This document shows positions 22,299 through 35,047 of a stretch of 64,000 bases of DNA, in pieces. The stretch spans positions 19,231,001 to 19,295,000 of the forward strand of contig JALMGJ010000017.1 in assembly GCA_023362775.1 (NCBI GenBank), written 5' to 3'. Both the position numbers and the translations under genes were made by a program. The stretch comes from Charina bottae. Lineage: Eukaryota > Chordata > Lepidosauria > Squamata > Charinaidae. Position 1 is the stretch's first letter, and each line of letters opens with the position of its first letter. A model generated the notes under the pieces. The model did no database searches. It saw nothing but the letters and a program-made list of their open reading frames with translations, and had not been told where the DNA came from.

Positions 22299-23825
22299 GT
22301 ACTGCTCCCTTTGGGTTTATTGTCAAAAGCAATAGGTGAGGCCTCTTACAACCTCTCAGTAAGCACAAAACTAATTCCACAGAGAGCAAAAGGCCACCTA
22401 GGAATTCCTGCACGAGACACTGTAAAAAGAGGCTTATTGGCTATAAGAGGTAGCTGTGTGCTTCTAGGAAACCCACAGGTAGAATCTGAGAATAAATGCC
22501 TTCATATGACATTATCATCCTCTCCAGCCATTCGTACACCACGACATTTATTTTAGCTAAGGATGGAGAAAGTCACAGCTGAGGGCCACTGATAGGACCA
22601 GAGATGCAGGGAGGGAATAATGAAGAATTCAAGGACGGATGTCATGCAGAGAGCCAATACCTCTCATAATAATAATAAATGTTTGAGAAAGTGATCCTGA
22701 AATGCCTTTGGGGAATACATTGCCTGAAATTGGAATACTGCTATTATCTTCTAAAGGTTCTCTCATATGCAAGTCAAAACATCTGCACCATGATGTCAAA
22801 GATCCATCTTTTTAAATAATATTGTTGTATGCAGCTAACTTGCCAGAGCAATGAGAAACTCAGGGGTGTTGTAACCCAAGCCAGGTTTGATTTTCTTGAG
22901 TTGGAGAATGCCAAAGACCATTCTGTAATACGCACTTGGTTTATAAATATTTGCATTTATAAAACTTTATTTACAAATATGTAAACTGACCATACATGAA
23001 AGGTATTAGTTAGTTTAGCACAGATTCTCACAGAGAGTCCGGATCTCTTCCCCAAGGTCTCCCGTGCAGATCAAAACTTCTCTACCTCCCCTCTGTTTTG
23101 CTCTCTCTTTCTCTTGCTGTAACTTGATTTACACATTGTGTTCGGTAAGAGGAAAGCAAGTAGTTTCACTCCTTTTTTTTCTTTTGGCTTCTAAGGCTTG
23201 CAAGGGATATGTCCAATGAAGTAGTGACATCATGGGTGGTGGGGAGGTGAAATATTTTCAGCCTCTTTTAATATGTGTGAGTGTGTGTGTTGGGGGGTAG
23301 TTTAAGGGCCAAAATAAAATAATAATAATAAAGTGTGCAGCTGAAAATTGGCATTTTTACCATTGAATTTTAGTGGCGTAATCTAGAAGAGCTCTAGGGT
23401 TGCCAGATTGCATATAGGCTGCAGGCTGTGGGTTGCCCATACCTGTACTGAACCATTTGTGTTTGGTTTAGCTTATTGTGTGAAGCCTTATTCAGCAAGT
23501 CATAGTTAAACAAACTGTGGCTTACTACAATGTGTGAATTTACCCCTTCCCCCTTCCCCATGGAGCTTTTCTTTTCATCTGTCATTTTCCTTAGTTTGAA
23601 GAAACATCTTCTCTAGCTTTTGAAGGCTGTCTCAAATATAGGAATATGCCAAAACTTTCCCAATCATTCATGGAGAAAATCTATCTATGTGGTCACTAGG
23701 AGTTGAAAATGACTTGATGGTACCTAATTAATCAAAAAAAAAATCTCCCAATCATTAGCTTCTACTTTGAATAAACATGAACTGATCTTTTTCAGCTATA
23801 AACCAGATATCCATCTAAAAAAGCA
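22299..23825. other. unrecognised sequence
   Basis: Short GT repeat near 23275-23290 and AATAAT repeat near 23315-23332; otherwise nothing recognised. Confidence 0.35.
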
Positions 23826-23849
23826 GTTTACCACAAAAGTATTTATTAA

Positions 23850-24015
23850 GTGGAGTCCTTGGGGCTCTCTGAGCCCTGTTGTTTTCTTGCAGACATTTCA
23901 TTGCCAGGCTGGGCAACATCTTCAGTGCGAAAAGGGAGTGGGACTTGCTCTCTGTTTATATACCCTGGCTTGTCCTGCCTGTGTTGGTGGGGGTGTTGTA
24001 CTCTCCTTGGTATTT
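23850..24015. repeat. dispersed squamate repeat, class unknown
   Basis: The stretch CTTGCAGACATTTCATTGCC followed by GGGCAACATCTTCAGTGC resembles a repeat often met in squamate DNA, and has the same plan (ACGTTTC-like box, then a CATCTTCAG box) as parts of the elements at 8529-8854 and 45705-45835. No ends or target duplication could be set. Confidence 0.45.
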
Positions 24016-24795
24016 ATTAAGTGTAGATAAAAAAGTACCACAATCTTTTCACTGCAGTATAATGGGAACATGACAGTATTCCTAAGAAAAGTTCCAGGTA
24101 GCCACACCTTAGCAGAAATGTGCATCACACTACCTAGAAGTTTTTGATATCAAGTAGAGATACAACTGGACCCCTGGATTCCAGGAAAATCACAAGGTGC
24201 TTCAGGCCAGTTGTGTTGCAGAATGCCATTTCAAGCAGTTTTCAGCAGAAGACTTGCCTACTTATGCAGGTATTGTGGGCATAGGATCTATATTGCCTTC
24301 TGAATCCTGTAGTTTAGCCCTCAGGCAGCATGTGGGGTAGGAGTGTTTGTGTAGCCAGTGCCCATATAACTGGAAGATCACCTTCTTTGTGATGAACATC
24401 AGACTGGATACATATTCAACTGTTGGTGGCTTTTTTATATGGTTGGTGGCATGTGGATGAATGTTTCTTGTGTAAAGAGCAAGACATAGAAGACTGACTA
24501 TCCCCTCTTATTCATCCAGCTCTGCAGTATTTCAAAAAGGAGTGGTTCCAGTTAGAGTAAAGTGAGTGCAAATAACTTAACTGGATATAATGTGATGCTC
24601 AAGGACAATTTGGCAAGATAACTCCATCAGTAAATCAAACATTCCATTATCATCTCCAGTGGGGAATCTATGTGACTTTGTCAGCTATGGAAGAAAGTAG
24701 ATGTGAGGGCGTCCAAAGTCAAGCTTCTGTTGGTCGGCTTCAATTATTTATGTGTGAAAAGGTGCAGCATCTTTTCTGTCTTTTTTTTTTTGCTT
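24016..24795. other. unrecognised spacer
   Basis: Nothing recognised. Confidence 0.35.
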
Positions 24796-24876
24796 TTGTT
24801 GTTTAATATCAGTAAACTGCCTAGAGACCCTGTGGACTGAGGTGAGGATAGTTTAAATCAATCAATCAATAATATA

Positions 24877-24917
<41 letters not shown>

Positions 24918-24935
24918 TAACAATAATCATCATCA
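24796..24935 (+). repeat. LINE-like tail plus (AAT)n microsatellite
   Basis: AACTGCCTAGAGACCCTGTGG is a decayed L2/CR1-type terminus on the plus strand. It leads into (AATC)n and then about 14 AAT units (24870-24916). Confidence 0.6.
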
Positions 24936-26210
24936 GTATATCTTTACCCAGGGCTGGCCAGCTTGTGGGCTTTGGCAAAGCAATATACTGGTTGAGGAGA
25001 GAGTGAGGGAGAAAGAGAGAATTAGCAGACAGAAAGAAGGATATGGCCCATTTTCCGCTCTGATCACATCTGCTTGTTGTTTCAGCCTGGCCCACTGCTA
25101 GTATGACACTCCTGATGAAAGTAACGTGGCCCTCAACAGGAAAAAAAACTCCATACCCATATGTAACAGTGAATAAATATCAGGACTATTTTTAAAAGGG
25201 AAAGAAACACTCCTTTTCTTACACAATCCCCATCCTGCTGAAAAAGACAGCAATTTCCATCCAGATAAATTTACCTCTCTCTAAATACAGCTGAGCTTGA
25301 CTTCCTGGCAAGTATATGCACACTGCCCATACCGACTTCACATAACCCTTTCTCTCCCCATATAGAGGGACACCACTAAAATCTTTATCAAGAGGAAAGG
25401 CTTTATGTTACCGGTGTGTTCCCTTCTTCCTTTATTTAGAGAGGAGAAACCAAAGAAATAGAAGCCTGTCCAATGAGTGGAGGGCTGATATAATGTAATA
25501 GGGCCATAAACCTTTTATGTTCATTAGACTCCAGAGGAGTTGTAGCCATCTAGTATAACACCCCTGCCCGCCCCACCACCCCAAGCAGCTCTGGTTCAAA
25601 TCTATCCTGAGTCTTAAGTTATAGGGTTGCTTTAGGATTGGGTAACTGCTACCTCTCAATCTGATCCAGCGTTTCTGTAATTCATGGACGAAAATACAGA
25701 TGCATCTCAGAGAATGTTGTACAAGGCTAATGGGAGCAATGGACCTATAGTATGGAGACTGGATTTGATTCCCACTCCCAGAGCCAGCCTGAGACATTTT
25801 GTTCCCTGAGACCAAAAATAAGATGTGTCTCCTTTCATAACTCCTTCTGGATATACCTTTGGTGTAGAGATGCTTAGATCTACTTTACATAGAGAAAAAT
25901 TCAAACTTAGGAACCTTAGACGTAGCCATTGCAGCAATGACACCATTGAGACTGTAGCTACAAAAAAGGGTGCATTAGACTGTGAGATAAAAAGAAAGGC
26001 TCTTTGCCTAAAAGATGGCCCACAGTACTAAAGGAAGGCAATCTGGCTAACTGTCTCTTTTACAATGATCAATTGTAAAATTACTATCATCATCCCTAAA
26101 ATGGTTGGCAGAAGCCTGTCCATGAGTCAAAGAAGAGAAGGGAACTCTGTCCCTAGTTCTAAAAGAATGATGAATTCCTATATATAACTAAAAAGCTCAA
26201 TATGATCACA
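24936..26210. other. unrecognised sequence
   Basis: No gene or clear repeat. Confidence 0.35.
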
Positions 26211-27110
26211 TTTACTTACTTACTTACTTTCTTATTTATTTATTCAAGTTTTGTAGCTGTCCATCTCTAGGTGGCTTACAAAAAATAAAGAACAAAAGAA
26301 CAAAACACAGTTTAAATTATATACAGAAAAGCCACATAACTTGGGTTAAATGAAAAAAAAACGGTTCCATTTCAGTCGTTAAAACACAGCTTTCCAAACT
26401 TTGTGTCGAGACACACTAGTGTGTTGCCTGGAGTGTTTAGGTGTGTCGCGTGGGAGATAGTTTGGGCACAAAAATCGAAGAAGGGGAGCAGTCACCTCCG
26501 CCTATCAGCGCCAGAAAAAGAAGGGCGGAAAAGCGCGCCCAGTGGAAAGCAGCCCGATTGGAGCCCGCCTGAAAATGGCGGGAAGAAAAAAGGATAAAAA
26601 GACGGCCGGCAGAGGAATGGGTTGTCCTGCACCTTCTCTGCTGACCGCCGTCTCCGAGACCGCCTTGCCGCCCCAGCTCACCACTGAATCCTGCCTCCCT
26701 CTGTCTTCTCTGCACAGGTCCTATTGCCTGCCTTGTGCCCTGCTGTAAGTGTGTCGCGAAATGATGCCCTGCTGTAAGAGTGTGTCGCGAAATGATGCAT
26801 GTCTAAAAAGTGTGTCACCAACATGAAAAGTTTGGAAAGCTCTGCATTAAAACAACTAACAACCAACCACCAGGGCTTGTTCACCCACCTGGCCCAAATG
26901 CCTGTGGGAACATCTAGGTCTTTAACGCCTTACAAAAGGCCAACTGGTTGGGGCCAAGCAAATCTCTGAGGGAATGCCATTCCGCAGGGCAGGCGCAGCG
27001 ACAGAGAAAGCTATCTCTGTGGCTGTCCTAGGTCTGACCAGATGGCACTGTCTAATAGATGGGACCTGGAAGATACCAACTCTGCTGGTTCTGGTGGGGC
27101 AATTTAGCTG
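26211..27110 (-). mobile_element. L2-type LINE 3' end, split by hAT
   Basis: The left piece (26211-26384) has the TTACTTAC/TTTATTTATT tail and AGGTGGCTTACAA. The right piece (26845-27110) corresponds to the ORF2 end region (GGCAGGCGCAGCGACAGAGAA parallels the 'puts stop to AFSVAAPTLW' region at 19.0 kb). Both are minus strand. The hAT at 26385-26844 interrupts it. Confidence 0.6.
26385..26844. mobile_element. hAT-type element, 'GCTTTCCAAAC' family, copy 3
   Basis: Ends CACAGCTTTCCAAAC and GTTTGGAAAGCTCTG... read inward as TTTGGAAAGCTCTG at 26832-26844. The flanks CGTTAAAA and CATTAAAA form a 7/8 target duplication. At 460 bases it is the longest copy. Its interior has GATTGGAGCCCGCCTG (near 26556) and three GTGTGTCGCGAAATGATG-like units (26748-26820). 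Confidence 0.85.
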
Positions 27111-27978
27111 TGAATAACCAGTTAGCTGAAAGTACTGTCTATGTGACGGCTATTGTATCAGCGATTTCCATTCGCTGCAATTCAATAGTGCAAGCACATT
27201 TTCTGCTTCGATTTCCCAAACCACTGCTGCTTGGAATGTAGCAGGATGTCCATTTTCCCCCTCAGTCCTTTTTTTTCCTAAAAAGGGGCATGTGCATGTG
27301 CCTGTCTCATTTCTCTGTAGTGTCCCCATGCCTGTAGCACCTATGAACATGTAACTATAATACTAAATGTTACTTTGTAGAAGTGCGCCTATACATTGCC
27401 TAAACTTTGCTTGGCTCTGTATTGCTTTCAGAAAAATTCCATCAGTATGTTATGAATTAGAAACCATAATCAAAAATTATTTGGGCACATTGGATCAATA
27501 TTCAGTGAAATGCAATAATTGGAAGCTATATTCTCAATTCAAGTTCTGTTTCAATAAACATTCAATAACCCCTTTTCCAGTTTTCAGTCTATTGATCTCT
27601 ACCTGAAAGCAGGATTCAGTGGCTGATCTCTAATAGGTAGAAACAAATCAATAATGTTCAATTTAGCAAACTACAAATGGTTAGATTATGTATTGATCAG
27701 AACATCACTGATGTTTTTACCATAGTTAGAGAATAATTTTTCATGTTTAGATTTTGACAGTCTTTTGGTTTGTTACAGATTTCAGTAATCTAAAGAGAGG
27801 GGATGGAGAAAGTATATATGACAGCATGGAAACTATTGGTATTGGTGATGCATTTTCAAGCTTCCTATTCTGGTAAGTGCATATATATTCTTTACATAAA
27901 TACAAATCTAATATTACTGTTGGTTTAGCTCTTAGCTATGGATTGATTGGTTGATTGATGGGTTGATTGATTCCTTGT
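27111..27978. other. unrecognised spacer
   Basis: Nothing recognised apart from simple TTGA repeats at 27940-27970. Confidence 0.35.
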
Positions 27979-27990
27979 AACCTGTGCTGT

Positions 27991-30900
27991 CTCCAGCAAA
28001 GGAGATCGTTACCTTGTCGTGGTGCTGGAGCTTGAGCACCTCAATGAAACCATGAGCTAAACCGTGAAGGGACAACCAAGACGGGAAGGTCGTGGCAGAG
28101 AGGTCAGACTAAATACGATCCCTGGGGAAGGTAATGGCAACCCACCCCAGTATTCTTGCCGTGAAAACTAAATGGATCAGTACAACCAGAGATATGTCGG
28201 TATACCATCGGAAGATGGGACTCCCAGGTCGGAAGATGGTCAAAATGCTACTGGGGAGGAACAGAGGATAAGTTCAACTAGCCCCAGATGTGATGACGCA
28301 GCTAGCTCAAAGCCGAAAGGACGGCTAGCGGCCGACGGTGCTGGTGGTGAACGACGAATCCGATGTTCTAAAGATCAACACACCATAGGAACCTGGAATG
28401 TAAGATCTATGAGCCAGGGCAAATTGGATGTGGTTATTGGTGAGATGTCAAGATTAAATATAGACATTTTAGGTGTCAGTGAACTGAAATGGACTGGAAT
28501 GGGCCACTTCACATCAGATGACCACTACTGTGGACAAGAGGACCACAGAAGAAATGGAGTAGCCTTCATAATTAATAATAAAGTGGCTAAAGCAGTGCTT
28601 GGATACAATCCAAAAAACGATAGAATGATCTCAATTCGAATTCAGGGGAAGCCATTTAACATCACAGTGATCCAAATATACACCACCAACCACAGATGCT
28701 GAAGAAGCAGAAGTAGATCAGTTCTATGAGGATCTGCAGCAGCTACTGGATAATACACCAAAAAGAGATATTATTTTCATTACAGGAGACTGGAATGCTA
28801 AGGTAGGTAGTCAAACGACACCTAGAATTACAGGGAAGCATGGTCTGGGAGAACAAAATGAAGCAGGACATAGGCTGATAGAATTTTGCCAAGACAACTC
28901 ACTGTGCATAACAAACACTCTCTTCCAACAACCTAAAAGACGACTTTATACATGGACTTCACCAGATGGTCGACACCGAAATCAGATTGACTACATCCTT
29001 TGCAGCCAAAGGTGGCGGACATCTATACAGTCGGTAAAAACAAGACCTGGAGCTGACTGTAGTTCAGATCACAAACTTATTATTGCAAAATTTAGAATCA
29101 GACTAAAGAGAATAGGGAAGACCCACAGATCAGTTAGATATGAGCTCACTAATATTCCTAAGGAATATGCAGTGGAGGTGAAGAATAGATTTAAGGGACT
29201 GGATTTAGTAGATAGGGTCCCAGAAGAACTATGGACAGAAGTTCGCAACATTGTTCAGGAGGCGGCAACAAAAAACGTCCCAAAGAAAAAGAAAACCAAG
29301 AAGGCAAGATGGCTGTCTGCTGAGACACTGGAAGTAGCCCAAGAAAGAAGGAAAGCAAAAGGCAACAGTGATAGTGGGAGATATGCCCAATTAAATGCAA
29401 AATTCCAGAGGTTAGCCAGAAGAGATAAGGAATTATTTTTAAACAAGCAATGTGCGGAAGTGGAAGAAGATAATAGAATAGGAAGGACAAGAGACCTCTT
29501 CCAGAAAATTAGAAACATCGGAGGTAAATTCCAGGGAAAAATGGGTATGATCAAAAACAAAGATGGTAAGGACCTAACAGAAGCAGAAGAGATCAAGAAA
29601 AGGTGGCAAGAATATACGGAAGATCTGTATAGGAAGGATAATAATATCAGGGATAGCTTTGACGGTGTGGTCAGTGAGTTAGAGCCAGACATCCTGAAGA
29701 GTGAGGTTGAATGGGCCTTAAGAAGCATTGCTAATAACAAGGCAGCAGGAGACGATGGTATCCCAGCTGAACTGTTTAAAATCTTGCAAGATGATGCTGT
29801 CAAGGTGATGCATGCCATATGCCAGCAAATTTGGAAAACACAAGAATGGCCATCAGATTGAAAAAAATCAACTTATATCCCCATACCAAAAAAGGGAAGC
29901 ACTAAAGAATGTTCAAACTATCGAACAGTGGCACTTATTTCACATGCCAGTAAGGTAATGCTCAAGATCTTGCAAGGTAGACTCCAGCAATTCATGGAGC
30001 GAGAATTGCCAGATGTACAAGCTGGGTTTAGAAAAGGCAGAGGAACTAGAGACCAAATTGCCAATATCCGCTGGATAATGGAGAAAGCCAGGGAATTTCA
30101 GAAAAACATCTATTTCTGTTTTATTGACTATTCTAAAGCCTTTGACTGTGTGGATCATAACAAATTGTGGCAAGTTCTTGGTGGTATGGGGATACCAAGT
30201 CATCTTGTCTGCCTCCTGAGGAATCTGTATAACGACCAAGTAGCAACGGTAAGAACAGAGCACGGAACAACGGACTGGTTTAAGATTGGGAAAGGAGTAC
30301 GGCAGGGCTGTATACTCTCACCCTACCTATTCAACCTGTACGCAGAACACATCATGCGACATGCTGGGCTTGAGGAATCCAAGGCTGGAGTTAAAATCGC
30401 TGAAAGAAACATTAACAATCTCAGATATGCAGATGATACCACTTTGATGGCTGAAAGCGAGGAGGAGTTGAGGAGCCTTATGACGAAGGTGAAAGAAGAA
30501 AGTGCAAAAGCTGGGTTGCAGTTAAACCTCAAAAAAACCAAGATTATGGCAACCAGCTTGATTGATGACTGGCAAATAGAGGGAGAAAAAGTGGAGGCAG
30601 TGACAGACTTTGTATTTCTAGGCGCAAAGATTACTGCAGATGCTGACTGCAGCCAGGAAATCAGAAGACGTCTACTTCTTGGGAGGAGAGCAATGGTAAA
30701 TCTTGATAAAATAGTTAAGAGCAGAGACATCACACTGACAACAAAGGTCCGCATAGTTAAAGCAATGGTATTCCCTGTAGTAACCTATGGCTGTGAGAGC
30801 TGGACCATAAGGAAGGCTGAGCGAAGGAAGATAGATGCTTTTGAACTGTGGTGTTGGAGGAAAATTCTGAGAGTTCCTTGGACTGCAAGAAGATCAAACC

Positions 30901-31204
30901 AGTCCATACTCCAGGAAATAAAGCCAGACTGCTCACTTGAGGGAGTGATATTAAAGGCAAAACTGAAGTACTTTGGCCACATAATGAGAAGACAGGATAT
31001 CCTGGAGAAGAAGCTGATGCTAGGGAAAGTGGAAGGCAAAAGGAAGAGGGGCCAACCAAGGGCAAGATGGATGGATGATATTCTGGAGGTGACGGACTCA
31101 ACCATGGGGGGGCTGGGGGTGGCGATTGCCGACAGGAAGCTCTGGCGTGGGCTGGTCCATGAAGTCACGAAGAGTCGGAAGCGACTGAACAAATAAACAA
31201 CAAC
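27991..31204 (+). mobile_element. full-length Bov-B (RTE) LINE
   Basis: A 3214-base element with a 12-base target duplication AACCTGTGCTGT at 27979-27990 and 31205-31216. It has a 5' leader with AAACCATGAGCTAAACCGTG, an APE-type endonuclease, an RTE-type reverse transcriptase and the Bov-B 3' terminus GTCGGAAGCGACTGAACAAA followed by (CAA)n. The ORF is open over nearly its whole length, with only one frame change (about 28680-28690) and one nonsense codon (29859). I infer a recent insertion from an active or recently active family. Confidence 0.95.
28172..31196 (+). pseudogene. Bov-B ORF2: endonuclease and reverse transcriptase, two lesions
   Basis: The protein nicks DNA and reverse transcribes LINE (and SINE) RNA at the nick. 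Frame 2 from the ATG at 28172 carries the endonuclease start: GTWNVRSM and VSELKWTGMG with its metal-binding Glu. A one-base insertion near 28680-28690 moves the sense to frame 3, which shows GDWNAKVG and SSDHKLI (catalytic SDH). Frame 3 runs to a TGA at 29859-29861 at a conserved Trp position. It then continues open from about 29862 to 31196 with RT motifs FIDYSKAFDCVDH, GVRQGCILSPYLFN and LRYADDTTL (YADD near 30424-30438), and the basic end HEVTKSRKRLNK. No other stops were found between 28695 and 29172 when I read it codon by codon. Confidence 0.92.
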
Positions 31205-31216
31205 AACCTGTGCTGT

Positions 31217-32945
31217 GAATACACACATTGGACTAACTGGAAAAAGGGACACACAGGAAAATATCAACTGTATGAAAATTTGCCTCAGTGTGAGTCATGG
31301 TGGAAAAATAGCAATACACCTACATTCTGAGTAACAAAATTAAGGGTTCATTGTCATACCAGTTGATAGACAACATAGGTATAAATATCAATTTTCTCGT
31401 GTGAAATCTTTAACTACATTTGAGTTCTCATACATGGTCAAATAACATCATATTATGTTGGATTAATGTGTTCCAACCTTTTGCTGACTGCATTCTGTGT
31501 AATGTGGTTTAGTTCTGCAATGTACCTCTGAGTAGCAGTTTCAGCAGAACTAATTTTGAGTACATTGATATGCAAATAAATAATAGCCTCTGCTTCATCC
31601 ACACACGCCCTTTCCATATGCACTGTAGATACATTTTTTTAAAAAAATCCTTATTAATACCATAAGTTATTGTGTATTTCATCATCAAAGTTTAAAATTG
31701 TGGATTTCAGAAAACAGTAGAAATCACATCTCATTCTTCTCTCCATCATAATCAGTTATGCATACGAAGGGGCACCATGTGAATTGATGGAAGGAGATTA
31801 TGCAAAAGTTGATACAAGACAAATCAGACGATTGTCAAGATAGGATAGACAGGGATTCTTATTACACTTCCTGGATTAATTTCATCAGGAGTATAACAAG
31901 AGTAAGATAGGGACAGATACATATTTATAAGATTTATAGTCAAAGGCTACATTTATGGATTTGGTTGCAAGTGTTCTTGCAAAACATTTAACTGGACAAT
32001 CCACTCAACATTCAACTACAGATGAGGACATGACTTAAATCACTACTCAAAGCCACATGTTTAGGAATAATCATTCTAGTATAACACAGGTTGTCATTTT
32101 TGCAAAATGTAGCCATAACAGCAGTGAATAGGGCACAATACACAATAGAAGGGAAGGGAAGGGACCTTTTCAAAACACATATTTGCCATCACATTACTAT
32201 GGAAGGTGGCCCTAAACTATGCAGATTCTACAAGTGGATGAGTGGGTAAGTTTCAAGCAGTCCTGGCAGTGATGGTTCAGAAATATCATATATAGCTGAA
32301 TTTCTTCTTAGAACATGTTACATATAGTGCTGTCCATTACCCAGTGTCCAAGATGCAAAATTAGAAAAAGAATTCCAAGATAGCCCACCCAATGATGCAC
32401 TCTTGCTGTATCTCTCTACTAAACACAAAACCTAAGTGGACTTTGCTTGAATCCAAATTACAATTACAATGATTACTCCAACAAATAATTACACCTCTAT
32501 GAAAGATGCAGAGCAAAACCAAGAAATGAAAAAAACAGTAAGATTACATGGCAGTTGTTCCCTGATAAAGAACCTTGTTCTATCCTCTACAAAATATCCA
32601 TAGAGATGAAAAACTAAGCCACTGCTACAGTATTTGAAGAATAATGCATATGGAATACTTCTTGTTACATATTTCCTGATGGCCTTTTCTGCTTTGTATT
32701 TCATTTATGTTCCGTTACGCTTAAAGAACCCTGAACACCGTCATAGCAGCAATTTATAGCGTATCATCGCCATGGAAAATCAGAAGATGCGGACAAGCTT
32801 TATAGCTCCATAGTTGCGGTTGGATGGTTATAAATGGTAACCGAGGTAGCCTCTCTCACAATCTGGCATTTTTGAACTAGGCTCTCACTTTTGTCTTTCA
32901 CACTGATAGTATGAACTAGGTCCATTATAACTATAGTGATTTCTT
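31217..32945. other. unrecognised A/T-rich sequence
   Basis: No gene, repeat or exon supported. Confidence 0.35.
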
Positions 32946-33097
32946 GACACGTTTCCACAATAGTGATTTATAGGCTTCTTTGGTATCAGCCAGACATATG
33001 TGACAGCATAAAGCCTATCTTCATTACTGATATATTGGCACAGTGATGGCTGGATGGTACTATAAAAGCCTATAAATCACTATTGTGGAAAGGTGTC
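32946..33097. repeat. inverted repeat with 32-base arms
   Basis: Arms 32946-32977 and 33066-33097 match at 31 of 32 positions as reverse complements (core AAGCCTATAAATCACTATTG). The 88-base loop has a second weaker inverted pair (ATCAGCCAG / GATGGCTGGAT). It may be a palindromic transposable element; no flanking duplication seen. Confidence 0.7.
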
Positions 33098-33878
33098 CAC
33101 AAGCAGTCCAGAATGTACTCTTAAGCAGTATTTGTGCAACATTGATTATAACATTGGATAGGTCTTCTAGTGTCACATTCATTTCATTCCTAGGGTTCAG
33201 GCAACTGTGTTGTTTATTCTTTTCTAACAGGAAAAGAAAGAACTTGGACTGATAACTAGAAATTACCATTACTTTGAAAATAGGCGTTATTGATCTTCGT
33301 TAAACATGATCAGGAAAACATATTAACTGAACAATTCCTTCCATGAAAAGCAATTGCAGGACAGTGGCCATCATCCACGAACAGCTTAGTGCCTGACATA
33401 AGCTCTAGAAAATCTGAAACATTTTTCTCCATGCAGCTGAAGTAATAGAAGAAGCAGGAGCAATTGAAGAGAATACATTGCGAATGTTCAAATTATATAT
33501 TAATTTACTGGATTATTGTAAAAAAATAAATGCATATTTGTTGATAAGCAGTACTATTTTTTCCTTTATTGTTCAAAAAATTTTCAGATGAGTGAAGGGG
33601 AATGGATAAGATGCATTTTGAGAACAGGTATAAAAATAAATGGACATCACATTTGAAAAAAAAAAAGCCTTAGAACTTGTACATCTTTACTCTTATAAAA
33701 TAAGATCAAAGTGCTAAATTATGGTCCTTACATGTGATATATACAGGTATAATTAAAAATATATCTCTATGAGTCCACTGGTGTCTGAATTATGCTAAAA
33801 TAAAAATATAGATATAAAATAACAGTCTTGCTAAAGCAATAGTTGCTGTACACAATTAGCAGTGAATTATGTTTGCCT
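33098..33878. other. unrecognised A/T-rich sequence
   Basis: Nothing recognised. Confidence 0.35.
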
Positions 33879-33893
33879 AAACAGTACAGTATA

Positions 33894-34227
33894 GGGGCGT
33901 GGTGGCTCAGCGGGTAAGATGCCAGGCTTGTCGATCGGAAGATCACAAGTTCGGAGGTTCGAATCCCTAGCCCCGCGTGACGGAGTGAGCTCCCGCACTC
34001 GCCCCAGCTCTTGCTAACCTAGCAATTCGAAAGCATGCAAATGTATATGTATATGAATAGGTACCACTTTGGTGGGTAGGTAACAGGGTTCCGCGTGCGT
34101 CATGCCAGCCACATGACCGTGGAAGAGTCTTCGGACAATGCTGGCTCTTCGGCTAACAAACAGAGATGAGCACCGGCCCCTAGAGTCGGACACGACTGCA
34201 CAAATGTGCGGGGGGAACCTTTACCTT
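33894..34227 (+). mobile_element. Sauria-type tRNA SINE
   Basis: The 334-base SINE has a tRNA-like head with Pol III boxes (A box in GTGGCTCAGCGGGTAAGATG, B box GGTTCGAATCC), a family-specific middle and the end CTAGAGTCGGACACGACTGC followed by CCTTTACCTTA. GTCGGACACGACT parallels the Bov-B 3' end, as known for Sauria SINEs. Flanked by AAACAGTACAGTAT (33879-33892) and AAACAGTACGGTAT (34228-34241), one mismatch in 14. Confidence 0.9.
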
Positions 34228-34241
34228 AAACAGTACGGTAT

Positions 34242-34784
34242 CTGCAATAACCTAATTTGATTTTCATACAAATACTTTTTTTTCTTTGGGTCCCTGTATG
34301 TTTATTTCTCTACACCTTGACTTTGCTTATCAGTAAATTTACAATGTCTAGATATTGGGGGAGCCACCAAATTACATTGGAGAAATTTTGGCAGAAGAGA
34401 GTGAATGATAATATTGATCATGCTTAGCATCCATTACTAGAACATTGTTTTTTCTGGACGGGTAAATAGGCTATTTCAGTATGTTGTCCAAAGTCACTTT
34501 TTTGAATAATTAATGTTTGAAGAAACTTTGTAATGGGTGGGAGCCATTCATACATACATAGTACCTATTTTAAGCATCAACTCCTGTTTCTTCTCTATCA
34601 GTTCTTAATGTACATGGAAACTATCTCAGAAAGCTAAACATATACGTCTGCAAAATAATGTACTCATATGACAAAAGAGCACACATTCTTCATAAGGAAA
34701 TGATGTAGCATTTCATAAAGTATGACAGTAGAAAAATACATGCAGTCGTGTGGTTATGTAATTTTTAACACATTTTATATTGAT
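34242..34784. other. unrecognised spacer
   Basis: Nothing recognised. Confidence 0.35.
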
Positions 34785-35012
34785 GTAGAGAGCCAGTTTG
34801 GTGTAGTGGTCAAGGCACCATGCTAGAAACCAGGAGACTGTTAGTCCCGCCTTAGGCATGAAAGCTGGCTGGGTGACCCTGGGCCAGTCTCTCTCAGCCC
34901 TAGGAAGAAGGAGGCAATGGCAAACCACTTCTAAAAAACTTTGCCAAGAAAACCGTAGTCCAGGCAGTTGCCAGGAGTCAACACTGACTTAAAAGCACAG
35001 ACACGCACAAAT
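34785..35012 (+). mobile_element. tRNA SINE, second type
   Basis: GAGAGCCAGTTTGGTGTAGT and the following GGTCAAGGCACC are the tRNA-like head of another squamate SINE. The rest includes CTGGGTGACCCTGGGCCAGT and GGCAATGGCAAACCACTTCT, with a tail near GCCAGGAGTCAACACTGACT that again resembles Bov-B-type ends. ATTGATG occurs on both sides as a weak target duplication. Confidence 0.75.
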
Positions 35013-35047
35013 TGATGAACCATTATTTCTGTTTACTAGGTTTAATA

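Noticed and set aside
28172..28702. A host endonuclease gene
   Set aside because: TWNVR and SELKW motifs, the following RT and the flanking target duplication show that it is part of Bov-B.
33894..33980. tRNA-like sequence with Pol III A and B boxes
   Set aside because: It is the head of a SINE with a body, tail and target duplication; not a tRNA gene. The same holds for 45540-45616 and 60620-60697.
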